Under the pieces are notes generated by a model, which was not told where the DNA came from, searched no databases, and saw only the letters and a program-made list of their open reading frames with translations. Position numbers and translations under genes: made by a program. From positions 1-64,000 of the forward strand of contig NZ_JAGHZS010000002.1 of NCBI RefSeq assembly GCF_017745275.1: a stretch of 64,000 nt of DNA, in the 5' to 3' direction. Numbering within the stretch: the first letter of the stretch is position 1; every line of letters begins with the position of its first letter. Of the stretch, positions 9,115-16,714 are shown piece by piece. The DNA is from Chitinophaga sp. (GTDB taxonomy: Bacteria; Bacteroidota; Bacteroidia; Chitinophagales; Chitinophagaceae).

Positions 9115-9804
9115 ATGGCAATCAACATAGCAGCATACCAACAGATCATATCCGAACTGCAACCTTTCCATGCGCAACTGGTGGCCGTTTCCAAAACGAA
9201 ACCAGTAGTAGACATTGCAGCGTTTTATGAAGCAGGGCAAAGGGTTTTCGGGGAAAATTACGTACAGGAGTTAGTCGAAAAACAGGCTGTTTTACCGGCA
9301 GATATAACATGGCATTTTATTGGTCACCTGCAATCCAATAAAGTGAAATTTATAGCGCCATTTGTACATACCATCCATGCAGTAGATAGTTTAAAACTAT
9401 TGCAGGAAATCAACAAACAGGCCGCTAAACATCAGCGGATTATCCATTGCCTGCTACAGGTACATATTGCAGCGGAAGAAACCAAGTTTGGGTTAGATGA
9501 GCAGGAGTTACAGCAACTGCTCCAGGCATACGCCGCAGACCCGGCCGCATTTGCTGCTGTTCGTATTGCCGGTATGATGGGGATGGCCACCAACACCACC
9601 AACGAAGCACAGGTCCGTAAAGAGTTCCACCAGCTCCACCAGTTATTCGGATCTGTTAAAACCACTTATTTTAACAACGAAGCGTACTTTAAAGAACTGT
9701 CCATTGGCATGAGCGCTGATTATCCCATCGCCCTGCAGGAGGGAAGCACGATGGTTCGTATCGGTAGCCTGCTATTTGGAGAAAGGAACTATTCACAAAA
9801 GTAG
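9115..9804 (+). CDS. YggS/PROSC-family pyridoxal-phosphate homeostasis protein
   Basis: The 229-residue protein matches the single-domain alanine-racemase-fold YggS family: VAVSKTKP carries the PLP lysine, followed by FGENYVQE, WHFIGHLQSNK, and C-terminal SIGMSADYPIALQEGSTMVRIGS. The family controls free PLP levels and is not known to have a catalytic reaction. Length is typical. The gene is directly followed (4 nt after its stop) by the TlpA-like lipoprotein gene, suggesting cotranscription. Confidence 0.95.
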   Translation: MAINIAAYQQIISELQPFHAQLVAVSKTKPVVDIAAFYEAGQRVFGENYVQELVEKQAVLPADITWHFIGHLQSNKVKFIAPFVHTIHAVDSLKLLQEINKQAAKHQRIIHCLLQVHIAAEETKFGLDEQELQQLLQAYAADPAAFAAVRIAGMMGMATNTTNEAQVRKEFHQLHQLFGSVKTTYFNNEAYFKELSIGMSADYPIALQEGSTMVRIGSLLFGERNYSQK

Positions 9805-9808
9805 TATT

Positions 9809-11059
9809 ATGAAAAAATTTTGGATCTATTGCCTTACAGGTATTGGGTTAGCTGCCTGCAATAACGGCAACGCCATGAAATACCTGGCCGATGGTGTATG
9901 GCAGGCAAAACTTCACCGCAAAGATGGCGCCGACATCGTTTTCAACTTCGACGTAAAAAATGCCAACGGTAAATCTACGCTCTATGTTATCAATGCCACC
10001 GATAAACTGTTAGTAGATGAAGTCACCACGAAAGGCGACTCCGTGTTTATTAAAATGCCCTTCTTTGATTCTGAATTCAAAGCCCGTTTAATTACCAACA
10101 AGCAGCTCGAAGGCGAGTGGATCAGGCACCTGGCAGATAAAGACGTAAGCATTCCTTTTACTGCAGTGGCAGGAAATGCAGAACGCTTTGCAGTGAAAAC
10201 ACCCTCCACCGCCAATGTTTCCGGCCGCTGGGTGACACAGTTCGTATCTGCAAAAGATAAAGATAAAACGCCTTCCACCGCTATCGGAGAGTTTAAGCAA
10301 TCAGGGAATATTGTGCATGGTACTTTCCTCACTACTACCGGCGATTATCGCTTCCTGGATGGGGTGGTTGACGGAGATACCCTTCGTCTCTCTACTTTCG
10401 ACGGCTCACATGCCTACCTGTTCACCGCCCTGGTAGGAAAAGATAGTATCACCAATGGCCGCTTCTATGCTGGTATTGGTGATGGCCTCGAAAACTGGTC
10501 GGCTGTAAAAAATGATACGGCTACTTTGCCGGATGAAAGAACGATTGCCACTATGAAACCAGGTCAGCAACAACTGGATTTCACCTTCCCGGATCTGAAT
10601 GGACATAAGGTGAGCCTTAAAGATGATCGGTTTAAAAATAAGGTAGTCATCATCACACTCATGGGTTCCTGGTGTCCTAACTGTATGGACGAAACCGGCT
10701 TCCTGAGCAAGTGGCATGAAAAAAATAAACACCGTGGAGTAGAAGTAATAGGCCTGGCTTACGAACGTACTACAGACTTTGAAAAGTCAAAGAAAAGCCT
10801 GGAAAATTTCCTCAAACGTTTCAATGTAAACTACCCGGTGCTTATTACAGGTGTAACACCAGGTGATCCGGACAAAGGAGAGAAGACACTGCCACAACTC
10901 ACTGGTATCAAGGGTTTCCCAACCACTATCTTTATCGATAGGAAAGGGAATGTGCAGGAAGTACATACCGGTTTTTCCGGCCCCGGTACCGGCGAACACT
11001 ACGAACAGTTCCAGGCAGATTTCAACCGGCTGGTATCCGGCATGCTGGACGAAATATAG
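9809..11059 (+). CDS. TlpA-like thioredoxin-fold lipoprotein
   Basis: The 416-residue protein starts with a lipoprotein signal (MKKFWIYCLTGIGLAAC, lipobox Cys at about residue 17). An N-terminal beta-rich region (about 25-240) of the type found ahead of TlpA domains in Bacteroidota is followed by a thioredoxin domain with GSWCPNCMDE, a CPNC redox site. It should act in the periplasm as a thiol-disulfide reductase tethered to a membrane. The ATG at 9809 gives the signal peptide; a TTG at 9776 inside yggS is rejected because it would bury the signal. A cis-Pro-like segment GIKGFPTTIFID supports a functional thioredoxin fold. Confidence 0.92.
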   Translation: MKKFWIYCLTGIGLAACNNGNAMKYLADGVWQAKLHRKDGADIVFNFDVKNANGKSTLYVINATDKLLVDEVTTKGDSVFIKMPFFDSEFKARLITNKQLEGEWIRHLADKDVSIPFTAVAGNAERFAVKTPSTANVSGRWVTQFVSAKDKDKTPSTAIGEFKQSGNIVHGTFLTTTGDYRFLDGVVDGDTLRLSTFDGSHAYLFTALVGKDSITNGRFYAGIGDGLENWSAVKNDTATLPDERTIATMKPGQQQLDFTFPDLNGHKVSLKDDRFKNKVVIITLMGSWCPNCMDETGFLSKWHEKNKHRGVEVIGLAYERTTDFEKSKKSLENFLKRFNVNYPVLITGVTPGDPDKGEKTLPQLTGIKGFPTTIFIDRKGNVQEVHTGFSGPGTGEHYEQFQADFNRLVSGMLDEI

Positions 11060-11540
11060 CCTTAAATACACATGATGTTTTTAATAAAATGATCGCAATT
11101 TCATAATATATAGTAATTGTATAATATGTTTGCGCTATAGCTAAATCCCCGCTGGAATTGACTTTCGGCGGGGATTTACTTTTTAATAAAATTTATTATT
11201 TCATTTCTTTCAATAAAGTTTGAAAAATACGAGAATGTAATTATTTTACTGCTCCGTTTGACTTTTATAAATTCCATTATCTAATACGCTTATCTTATCC
11301 ACCTGCCGGGACAATGTCAACTCTGATATTGTCCTGGATAGCGTTTCCACTGATGTTTTACGTTATTGAAACTTATCTTTAGACTTCTTTAATAGCAGGT
11401 GGTTTTTCTTCCCCTTTGGTTTAATAACATTTCTTTAAGACAGCTACCGGCTGTACTGGCCTGATATTTGAAAAATTCGTTTTCAAGTGTGAATGAACTA
11501 CGCACCGCAATCATTTGTTAAACCATAAAATCCAGTAACT
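11060..11540. other. 481-bp gene-free region upstream of the ytxH-like gene
   Basis: This AT-rich region has no supportable reading frame on either strand. It contains a terminator-like hairpin (11143-11177) behind the TlpA-like gene and a second dyad, GGACAAT..ATTGTCC, around 11309-11334 that could be an operator or a small RNA hairpin. No tRNA-like cloverleaf was recognised by eye. Confidence 0.5.
11143..11177. terminator. terminator-like hairpin after the TlpA-like gene
   Basis: AAATCCCCGC pairs perfectly with GCGGGGATTT over 10 bp around a 15-nt loop, followed by ACTTTTTAAT on the plus strand. It is 84 nt past the stop of the TlpA-like gene. Confidence 0.6.
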
Positions 11541-11843
11541 ATGTCTACCACGAAATTTTTAGCTGGCGCCATAGCCGGGTTAACTACCGGATTAGTAATC
11601 GGGTTATTGACAGCACCGGATAGCGGCGATAGAACCCGCAAAAAAATCAAAACAAAAGCAGATGACTGGCGCCATAAAATCAATGGCCTTGTAAGAAAAA
11701 ACGGAGAAGACTTATCGGAGCTGAAAGAGGTATTTGAACATGAAATCAGCGGTTTACAGGATGATGTTCGTGAGCGGGTATTGAAACTGATCAATAAAAG
11801 CCAGGGAACCTTTAACAGGTTTAAAAAGGAAGCACTGTCGTAG
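11541..11843 (+). CDS. YtxH domain-containing protein
   Basis: This is a 100-residue protein with an N-terminal glycine-rich hydrophobic helix (about 4-27, FLAGAIAGLTTGLVIGLL) followed by TAPDSGDRTRKKI, the typical YtxH junction, then a charged helical tail. YtxH proteins are small membrane-anchored stress-associated proteins of unknown biochemical function. It is a single gene with a long upstream region. Its TAG stop directly abuts an inverted repeat shared with the convergent SRPBCC gene. Confidence 0.85.
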   Translation: MSTTKFLAGAIAGLTTGLVIGLLTAPDSGDRTRKKIKTKADDWRHKINGLVRKNGEDLSELKEVFEHEISGLQDDVRERVLKLINKSQGTFNRFKKEALS

Positions 11844-11969
11844 AGCAGAAAGCATAAAGCATAAAGCAAAAAGCTATTGTAGCGGGTGAATAGAGCGGAT
11901 ATTGTCTACGCTTTCATCACTCGCTATAATAGCTTTTTGCTTTATGCTTTATGCTTTCAGCCCTTCTGC
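11842..11969. repeat. intergenic inverted repeat, AAAGC type, stop to stop
   Basis: The interval between the stop codons of two convergent genes is filled by a palindrome: AGCATAAAGCAAAAAGCTAT on the left and its complement on the right, core GCGGGTGA/TCACTCGC, with one G-T type mismatch (ATTGTAGCG against CGCTATAAT). A central sub-hairpin AGAGCG..CGCTTT is visible. Confidence 0.9.
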
Positions 11970-12697
11970 TATCCCGCTATTTCCCCAGTCTCCATATAAT
12001 TCTTAAAGCGCCTTACGTCTTTTACAATCATATTTTCGAAGGCGGGGTTCAATAGCCAGGCCAGCCCGGAGCCTACATAGCCGGCCGGTGGCCGGTAAGT
12101 AATCATCACATCTATTTCAGTACCACCATTAAAGGTTTCACGAAAAGTAATTCTACCGGCTGTGGCTATCGATGATCCTGGCAGGGAACGCCAGCCAATA
12201 ATTTCTCCGGGTACTTCTTTCACTATTTCAGCATCCCATTCCAGCGTACCAATTCCTCCGGGACCCTTTACGATCCAGTGCGAATGAAACGGATCCGTTT
12301 CTTCAACAGATTGCAGGTGCTTCATAAACACCGGCAGATTGCTTAATTGCCGCCAGAAATAATACACTTCTTCCTTTGGATTATCAATACTGACAGAAGT
12401 ACGGATATTTACAGACGCAGTATGCCGGTCTGGTTTTCTTTTGCCCATAAGCCCGTTAATCAGGTCATTGCCACTAATACCCCGGTACAATAAATAACCG
12501 GCGCCTAAGAGCTTTAAAAGGCTGGCCACAGGGCTTTTATCTATTTTGCTGATAGCATTGCCTACCAGCCATGCACCTGTGAAAATAGATACAATTCTAC
12601 CTTCAGCCGTTACATTAATGATGTTCGAACTTTCGTATAAGGAGCCCGCTTTAGGTTGTTCTGCGTAACGATCGTGTTGTTGAGTTAAGGAATTCAT
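11969..12697 (-). CDS. SRPBCC-family protein with N-terminal DUF2892-like membrane segment
   Basis: The 242-residue protein has an N-terminal region (about 25-75) with two hydrophobic stretches (IVSIFTGAWLVGNAIS and LLKLLGAGYLLYRGISG), resembling the YgaP/DUF2892 transmembrane module. It is followed by a SRPBCC ligand-binding fold (about 95-235) of the cyclase/dehydrase type (VSIDNPKEEVYYFWRQLSNLPVFMKHL, RSLPGSSIATAGRITF). Such fusions are common in Bacteroidota and Proteobacteria; the ligand is unknown. A role as an inner-membrane stress protein is suggested only by the neighbouring convergent YtxH gene. Confidence 0.85.
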   Translation of the reverse strand: MNSLTQQHDRYAEQPKAGSLYESSNIINVTAEGRIVSIFTGAWLVGNAISKIDKSPVASLLKLLGAGYLLYRGISGNDLINGLMGKRKPDRHTASVNIRTSVSIDNPKEEVYYFWRQLSNLPVFMKHLQSVEETDPFHSHWIVKGPGGIGTLEWDAEIVKEVPGEIIGWRSLPGSSIATAGRITFRETFNGGTEIDVMITYRPPAGYVGSGLAWLLNPAFENMIVKDVRRFKNYMETGEIAG

Positions 12698-12843
12698 ATA
12701 TACAGTTTGGGGAACCCACAGCTAAAACCCTGCACTTTTGTGTAAATGTATTTAACTGTTTGATATTTAGTGAGATAGATACGCACTTCATTCACTCGTT
12801 CCTGTGGCACATCCGGCACGGTGCGTATTTTCTTACACACTTG

Positions 12844-12996
12844 CTATTGATAAGAAGCCTGTAATGTTTCAAAAATAGCACGGCCCCAGTTTGGCGCCAG
12901 TGCATTGGCCGGTTTAAAAGCGGCAAACTTGGTCGCCGTAATATCTTCTACAAACCGTGCGCGTTTTTTACCACCACCGAAAATATATGCCAGCTG
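12844..12996 (-). pseudogene. C-terminal remnant of an unidentified gene (50 codons plus stop)
   Basis: On the minus strand a reading frame from 12996 to a TAG at 12844 has protein-like composition, including KPANALAPNWGRAIFETLQ near its end. It contains no ATG, GTG or TTG start and is closed upstream by a TAA at 12997-12999. It looks like the last 50 codons of a gene whose 5' part has been lost near the start of the DUF1080 gene. A dyad ATACGCAC..GTGCGTAT at 12779-12828 lies just past its stop and may be the old terminator. I do not recognise the family. The rest of 12698-13057 shows no gene. Confidence 0.5.
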
Positions 12997-13057
12997 TTAA
13001 TCAGCTTGGATATCTCTGCAGTATCTGCTATCTTAACCGGTCAAATCAAAAGAATAT

Positions 13058-13915
13058 ATGAAAAAAGCACTAACCGCGTTATTGTTACTCGCCGGATTGC
13101 ACAGTTCCGCGCAAAAGGAAATTGCCCCCAACAAATGGCTCAAACTGTTCAATGGCAAAGACCTCACAGGATGGGATGTAAAAATAACAGGGCATGACCT
13201 CAACGATAATTTCGGTAATACCTTTCGCGTAGACAGCGGCATGATGAAAGTGTCCTACGATCAGTATGATGATTTCAATGGCCAGTATGGTCACATCTTC
13301 TATAATAAAAATTTCTCCGCTTACCTCGTCGTGGTTGAATACAAGTTTACCGGTGAACAGGTAAAAGGCGGCCCCGGATGGGCTTATCGTAACAGCGGTA
13401 TCATGCTTCATGGCCAAACGGCTGCCAGCATGAAAAAAGACCAGGACTTCCCCATTTCCCTGGAAGATCAGTTGTTGGGAGGAAATGGCAAAGACCCGCG
13501 TTCTACGTCTAATCTCTGCACCCCGGGTACTAACGTAGTCATGAATGGTAAACTCATCACCGACCACTGTATCAGCTCTACTTCCAAAACTTACCAGGGT
13601 GATGTGTGGGTACATGCAGAAGCACTCGTACTGCGCGACTCCGTCATTAAACACATTGTGGGTCACGATACTGTAATCGTATACAATAAACCACAGGTAG
13701 GCGGTGGATCTGTATCTCATGCAGATCCAAGCCTGTTGCAGGATGGCCGCTTAATAAGCGAAGGCTCAATTTCCCTGCAGAGTGAAAGCCATCCTGTGGC
13801 ATTTAGAAAAGTAGAACTGTTCGATCTTTCCCCTTATGTAAATGACCCTGTTAAACTGAATAAAATCCTGCATATGCTGCAACATCGTGCAGACGGTAAA
13901 AAGAAGGGTAAATAA
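13058..13915 (+). CDS. secreted DUF1080 (3-keto-disaccharide hydrolase) protein
   Basis: The 285-residue protein starts with a signal peptide (MKKALTALLLLAGLHSSAQ) and has the DUF1080 pattern: WLKLFNGKDLTGWDVKI near the N-terminus, GGPGWAYRNSGIMLHGQ in the middle and GSISLQSESHPVAFRKVEL near the C-terminus. The domain is a concanavalin-like beta sandwich; some members hydrolyse 3-keto-glycosides after oxidation of sugars by Gfo/Idh/MocA enzymes. No such oxidoreductase is encoded here. The 3' end (last 65 bp) overlaps, on the opposite strand, a putative mini-lipoprotein gene. Confidence 0.9.
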   Translation: MKKALTALLLLAGLHSSAQKEIAPNKWLKLFNGKDLTGWDVKITGHDLNDNFGNTFRVDSGMMKVSYDQYDDFNGQYGHIFYNKNFSAYLVVVEYKFTGEQVKGGPGWAYRNSGIMLHGQTAASMKKDQDFPISLEDQLLGGNGKDPRSTSNLCTPGTNVVMNGKLITDHCISSTSKTYQGDVWVHAEALVLRDSVIKHIVGHDTVIVYNKPQVGGGSVSHADPSLLQDGRLISEGSISLQSESHPVAFRKVELFDLSPYVNDPVKLNKILHMLQHRADGKKKGK

Positions 13916-14036
13916 TAATACTACTATGACGGTGAGGCCTTGGTGGTCTTGGCGGTCTGGGTGGCCGGGGTGGTAAACAGCCGGCTGCCAGCAGTAATGC
14001 GCAGACAGCCAGGGCTGGCAAGGTTTTTCTTTTCAT
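13851..14036 (-). CDS. putative proline-rich mini-lipoprotein
   Basis: From the ATG at 14036 a 61-residue protein is predicted: a lipoprotein signal (MKRKTLPALAVCALLLAAGC), then a PPRPPRPPRPPRPHRH tract and a short hydrophobic tail. The signal peptide and lipobox are convincing; small lipoproteins with low-complexity Pro/Arg or His tails are seen in Bacteroidota. Against it, the last 65 bp lie antisense to the DUF1080 gene, so the C-terminus may be constrained by that gene, and the proline tract comes from a short GGCGGTCTTG-like tandem repeat at about 13935-13970. Confidence 0.5.
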   Translation of the reverse strand: MKRKTLPALAVCALLLAAGCLPPRPPRPPRPPRPHRHSSIIIYPSFYRLHDVAAYAGFYSV

Positions 14037-14119
14037 CACTTCCTGGTTTATAATGAATAGGATTGCTACTGATACGCCAAAGTCAGGCAAATCCGATACC
14101 ATATTTGTTGGCTTTAAGT

Positions 14120-14127
14120 TACCTTTG
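14120..14127 (+). promoter_or_regulatory. -7 promoter box for the DUF4272 gene
   Basis: TAccTTTG, 19 nt before the ATG at 14147, matches the phylum -7 consensus. No well-spaced -33 TTTG is obvious (nearest TTG about 10-13 nt upstream), so confidence is moderate. Confidence 0.45.
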
Positions 14128-14146
14128 ACCCCTCGAAAAAAACAGC

Positions 14147-15367
14147 ATGGAAAATTGTACCCTCTATACACACGAGATAGACATGGAGAAAGTGTTGACC
14201 CGCACGCGGGCGCACTTTGGAGAGAAAGCGGTAAAAGTAACAGGCCCGGAACATCACTGGGAACAGTTAACTATTACTTCCGGGAAAAAACTATTGCGTA
14301 AAGGAAATACCCTTACCATCAGATATCGTCAGCGTGCTATTCCCGGTTATCAGCTGGTAAGAAACGATGACCCGGTGACCACTAACCTGTTGGGGATGCA
14401 TGGTTTTATACAGCAACTGCCCGCAGAAAATTCCAGGTTACAGGAACTCTTACTGGCCAAAGTGGCTACCATCAATACGGAAATCATTTTTCTCGCGGAA
14501 CCTGCTTTTAATGGAGACCTTAGAACTGCGGTGATGGACCTCGCGCAGGAACTGGATGGTTTCTTCTTTTGCGAAAAGAATTTCATTTTCGATACAGATG
14601 TACAAGGATTCTGGGATAAAACAGGTGCTTTGCTACTTGATGTAAACGGACATTCAACGGCTACCAATCTCACCGTCAATATCAACGCCGTTTACTTCGA
14701 TAACCAGGAAGCTCCTTCTGACGCAGCTACTGCCAGAAAACAAAAAAGTATCGCTCAGTTGAAACAGCTGCAGGTGAAAACAACACCTAACCTGCCAGTG
14801 ATCACGGATGAAAGCCAGGTAACGCTTCGTTCCGTCAGGGAAGTGGCGGAGCGTGTAGCCGTACTCGCCGCCGTAAATGCCGTGGCATTCGATTATCTCG
14901 AAGGTGACACCGTGATCAGTTATTTACAGCAACATCAACTCTGGGATAAAACCACCCCTGCTGAAAAAGCATTCCTGGCAGATCCACAGGAAGAGCAGAA
15001 AACAAGGGAAACCTGGAAGTGTGAAGATATTTGGGTGCTGCTGTGGGCGTTGAATAAAGTGCCTTCCCTCGGAGAAATGGATACACTTTGCAACCTGGAC
15101 ATGGTACCAGAAGCAGAATTCCCTTTCCGTGGTTTGGATAGCGATCCTGCTGTATTTCTTGCAGGCGCCACTTCATTGCGTACTGCCGGTGATATACTCG
15201 ATGCCAACGATTTGTATTATCGTGCTAACTGGGCCTGTGTAGATGCCCGTTTGAAAGGAGAAGAAGCACCGGTGCATCCCGGCATTGTATACGAAAGGCA
15301 CTACGCCTTAAATTGGTTGATTAACTACAGAGAACAGCCATGGGATGACGTGAGCTGTGATACCTGA
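14147..15367 (+). CDS. DUF4272 domain-containing protein
   Basis: The 406-residue soluble protein has an N-terminal uncharacterised part (1-200). The C-terminal DUF4272 part (about 200-400) is marked by ARKQKSIAQLKQLQV, LRSVREVAERVAVLAAVNAVAF, WKCEDIWVLLWALNKV, LRTAGDILDANDLYYRANWACVDARLKG and YERHYALNWLINY. DUF4272 has no known function. There is no signal peptide. A second Met at codon 13 (14183) could also start translation, but the -7 box position favours 14147. Confidence 0.88.
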   Translation: MENCTLYTHEIDMEKVLTRTRAHFGEKAVKVTGPEHHWEQLTITSGKKLLRKGNTLTIRYRQRAIPGYQLVRNDDPVTTNLLGMHGFIQQLPAENSRLQELLLAKVATINTEIIFLAEPAFNGDLRTAVMDLAQELDGFFFCEKNFIFDTDVQGFWDKTGALLLDVNGHSTATNLTVNINAVYFDNQEAPSDAATARKQKSIAQLKQLQVKTTPNLPVITDESQVTLRSVREVAERVAVLAAVNAVAFDYLEGDTVISYLQQHQLWDKTTPAEKAFLADPQEEQKTRETWKCEDIWVLLWALNKVPSLGEMDTLCNLDMVPEAEFPFRGLDSDPAVFLAGATSLRTAGDILDANDLYYRANWACVDARLKGEEAPVHPGIVYERHYALNWLINYREQPWDDVSCDT

Positions 15368-15373
15368 TTGATA

Positions 15374-15430
15374 GCAATAATTAAGAAGGGGGAAGAAACA
15401 GTTGTTTCTTTCTCCCTTCTTAATTATTGT
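15374..15430. terminator. long bidirectional terminator hairpin between convergent genes
   Basis: CAATAATTAAGAAGGG pairs with CCCTTCTTAATTATTG, continued inward by GAAGAAAC/GTTTCTTTC, giving a stem of more than 20 bp directly behind the DUF4272 stop. It ends 11 nt before the stop of the convergent gene. Confidence 0.75.
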
Positions 15431-15440
15431 TGAAAGTATT

Positions 15441-16574
15441 TTATTTACTCCGCTGTTTATTCTCCACTTGTAAGGCTTCTACTTTTTTGTTCAACTCAAT
15501 AATATACAATGTGAGTTCTTCTACTTTCTGTAACAATTTGCTGTTCATTTCTCCAAGGTCAACGCCATCTTTTTTCACTTCTTCAGCAGCAGGAATACCT
15601 GGCAGGTGTTGGTGAGTTTGCACATATTGCTCAAGCTCCGCTAAGCTGGGTAATTCATATCCCGCATGGAATACGTAGTCTGGCCAGTTGGCAAAGTCTT
15701 TTACTTTAATACGGGTAAATATGCCACTGCCATTTACCGCCAGTTTATAGCCTTTGGTATCTGTAGTACCAATACCTAAACTACCATTGGCTTTAAGTAG
15801 CAGAAGATTTTGTCCATATGAGTTAACGGCCAGCACATTGTTTTTAGTGAGTGGCGTATTGCCTTTGCTTCTACCATCCAGTACAACTGCAGCAGCATAT
15901 TCATCTCCGGAGGCAGGTACGATATCATCGGATTCACCATTCAACATAATGCCGAAAGGTCGGCCAGCAGAATAGCCGCGTCCAACAATTGCGGGTATGT
16001 AGGCTCCTGTGGCGTTAGTAGCATTTACAATACTCAGGCAAGCATCCGAGATAGGAATATTTTCCTGAGAGAATTTAGCGAAGCTGAGCGCTGTCGCTTG
16101 AGGTGCGCTGACATGTAATCTACAGGCCGGGGTCGCCAGACCAATACCGACACTTCCCATATTATTGATTCTCATTCTTTCTGTTAGGTCTGTTGCCAGC
16201 AAACCAGTAGAGGTAGAAAAAACAAGATCCATACCCTGTATCAATGCATTGTCCGGGGCATAACGATTAATCCGCTCAGCCCTGATCCGTGCACCAATTT
16301 GATTGGGGGTATTATCGCGGTAGGTATGAAAATCGATATTGTAGCCACCAGGAACACCTCCCACTGGAACAGCCAGTTTCCCGGGATCTCCGGCAAAACC
16401 AATCCGAATAGCCGAACTATCCAGTAGCGATGAGATGGCAATATGCAATTTGCTTGTAGGCGCAGTGGTACCAATACCAACGTTCCCAGAAGTTTCCAGC
16501 TTATTACTATAGGTTTGACTAAACGATGTTGCAGCAAACAACAAGCTGACACTCGCTAAAAAAGTGAATTTCAT
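15441..16574 (-). CDS. secreted tail-fibre-like protein with C-terminal coiled coil
   Basis: The 377-residue protein has a signal peptide (MKFTFLASVSLLFAATSFS), then GNVGIGTTAPTSKLHI repeats (also MGSVGIGLATPACRLHVS and GSLGIGTTDTKGYKLAVNG) typical of phage-tail/adhesin-like beta structures. The C-terminal part runs LPSLAELEQYVQTHQHLPGIP, VDLGEMNSKLLQKVEELTLYIIELNKK, a trimeric coiled-coil stretch. Bacteroidota genomes carry many such proteins, often annotated as cell-wall anchor or tail-fibre domain proteins; function is unknown but a surface-exposed trimer is likely. It lies in a single-gene unit. Confidence 0.85.
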   Translation of the reverse strand: MKFTFLASVSLLFAATSFSQTYSNKLETSGNVGIGTTAPTSKLHIAISSLLDSSAIRIGFAGDPGKLAVPVGGVPGGYNIDFHTYRDNTPNQIGARIRAERINRYAPDNALIQGMDLVFSTSTGLLATDLTERMRINNMGSVGIGLATPACRLHVSAPQATALSFAKFSQENIPISDACLSIVNATNATGAYIPAIVGRGYSAGRPFGIMLNGESDDIVPASGDEYAAAVVLDGRSKGNTPLTKNNVLAVNSYGQNLLLLKANGSLGIGTTDTKGYKLAVNGSGIFTRIKVKDFANWPDYVFHAGYELPSLAELEQYVQTHQHLPGIPAAEEVKKDGVDLGEMNSKLLQKVEELTLYIIELNKKVEALQVENKQRSK

Positions 16575-16657
16575 GTATAGAGATTTTTAAAAAAATAGAA
16601 TGAGGTAATAGTTGATATAGGTTTACGGGTTAACTCGTTTACAGAGCGAATATAAAG

Positions 16658-16695
16658 TAAAAAAGCATCCCTTTTACAAAAAAAGGATGCTTTTT
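16658..16695. terminator. terminator hairpin after the DUF885 gene
   Basis: AAAAAGCATCC and GGATGCTTTTT pair over 11 bp with a 14-nt A-rich loop. It lies 20 nt past the DUF885 stop on the minus strand. Confidence 0.8.
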
Positions 16696-16714
16696 AGGTA
16701 GATAAGATTGAACA

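Noticed and set aside
11060..11540. tRNA or structured small RNA in the gene-free stretch
   Set aside because: No cloverleaf or CCA-type end could be made by eye; only two simple dyads. A covariance-model search would settle it.
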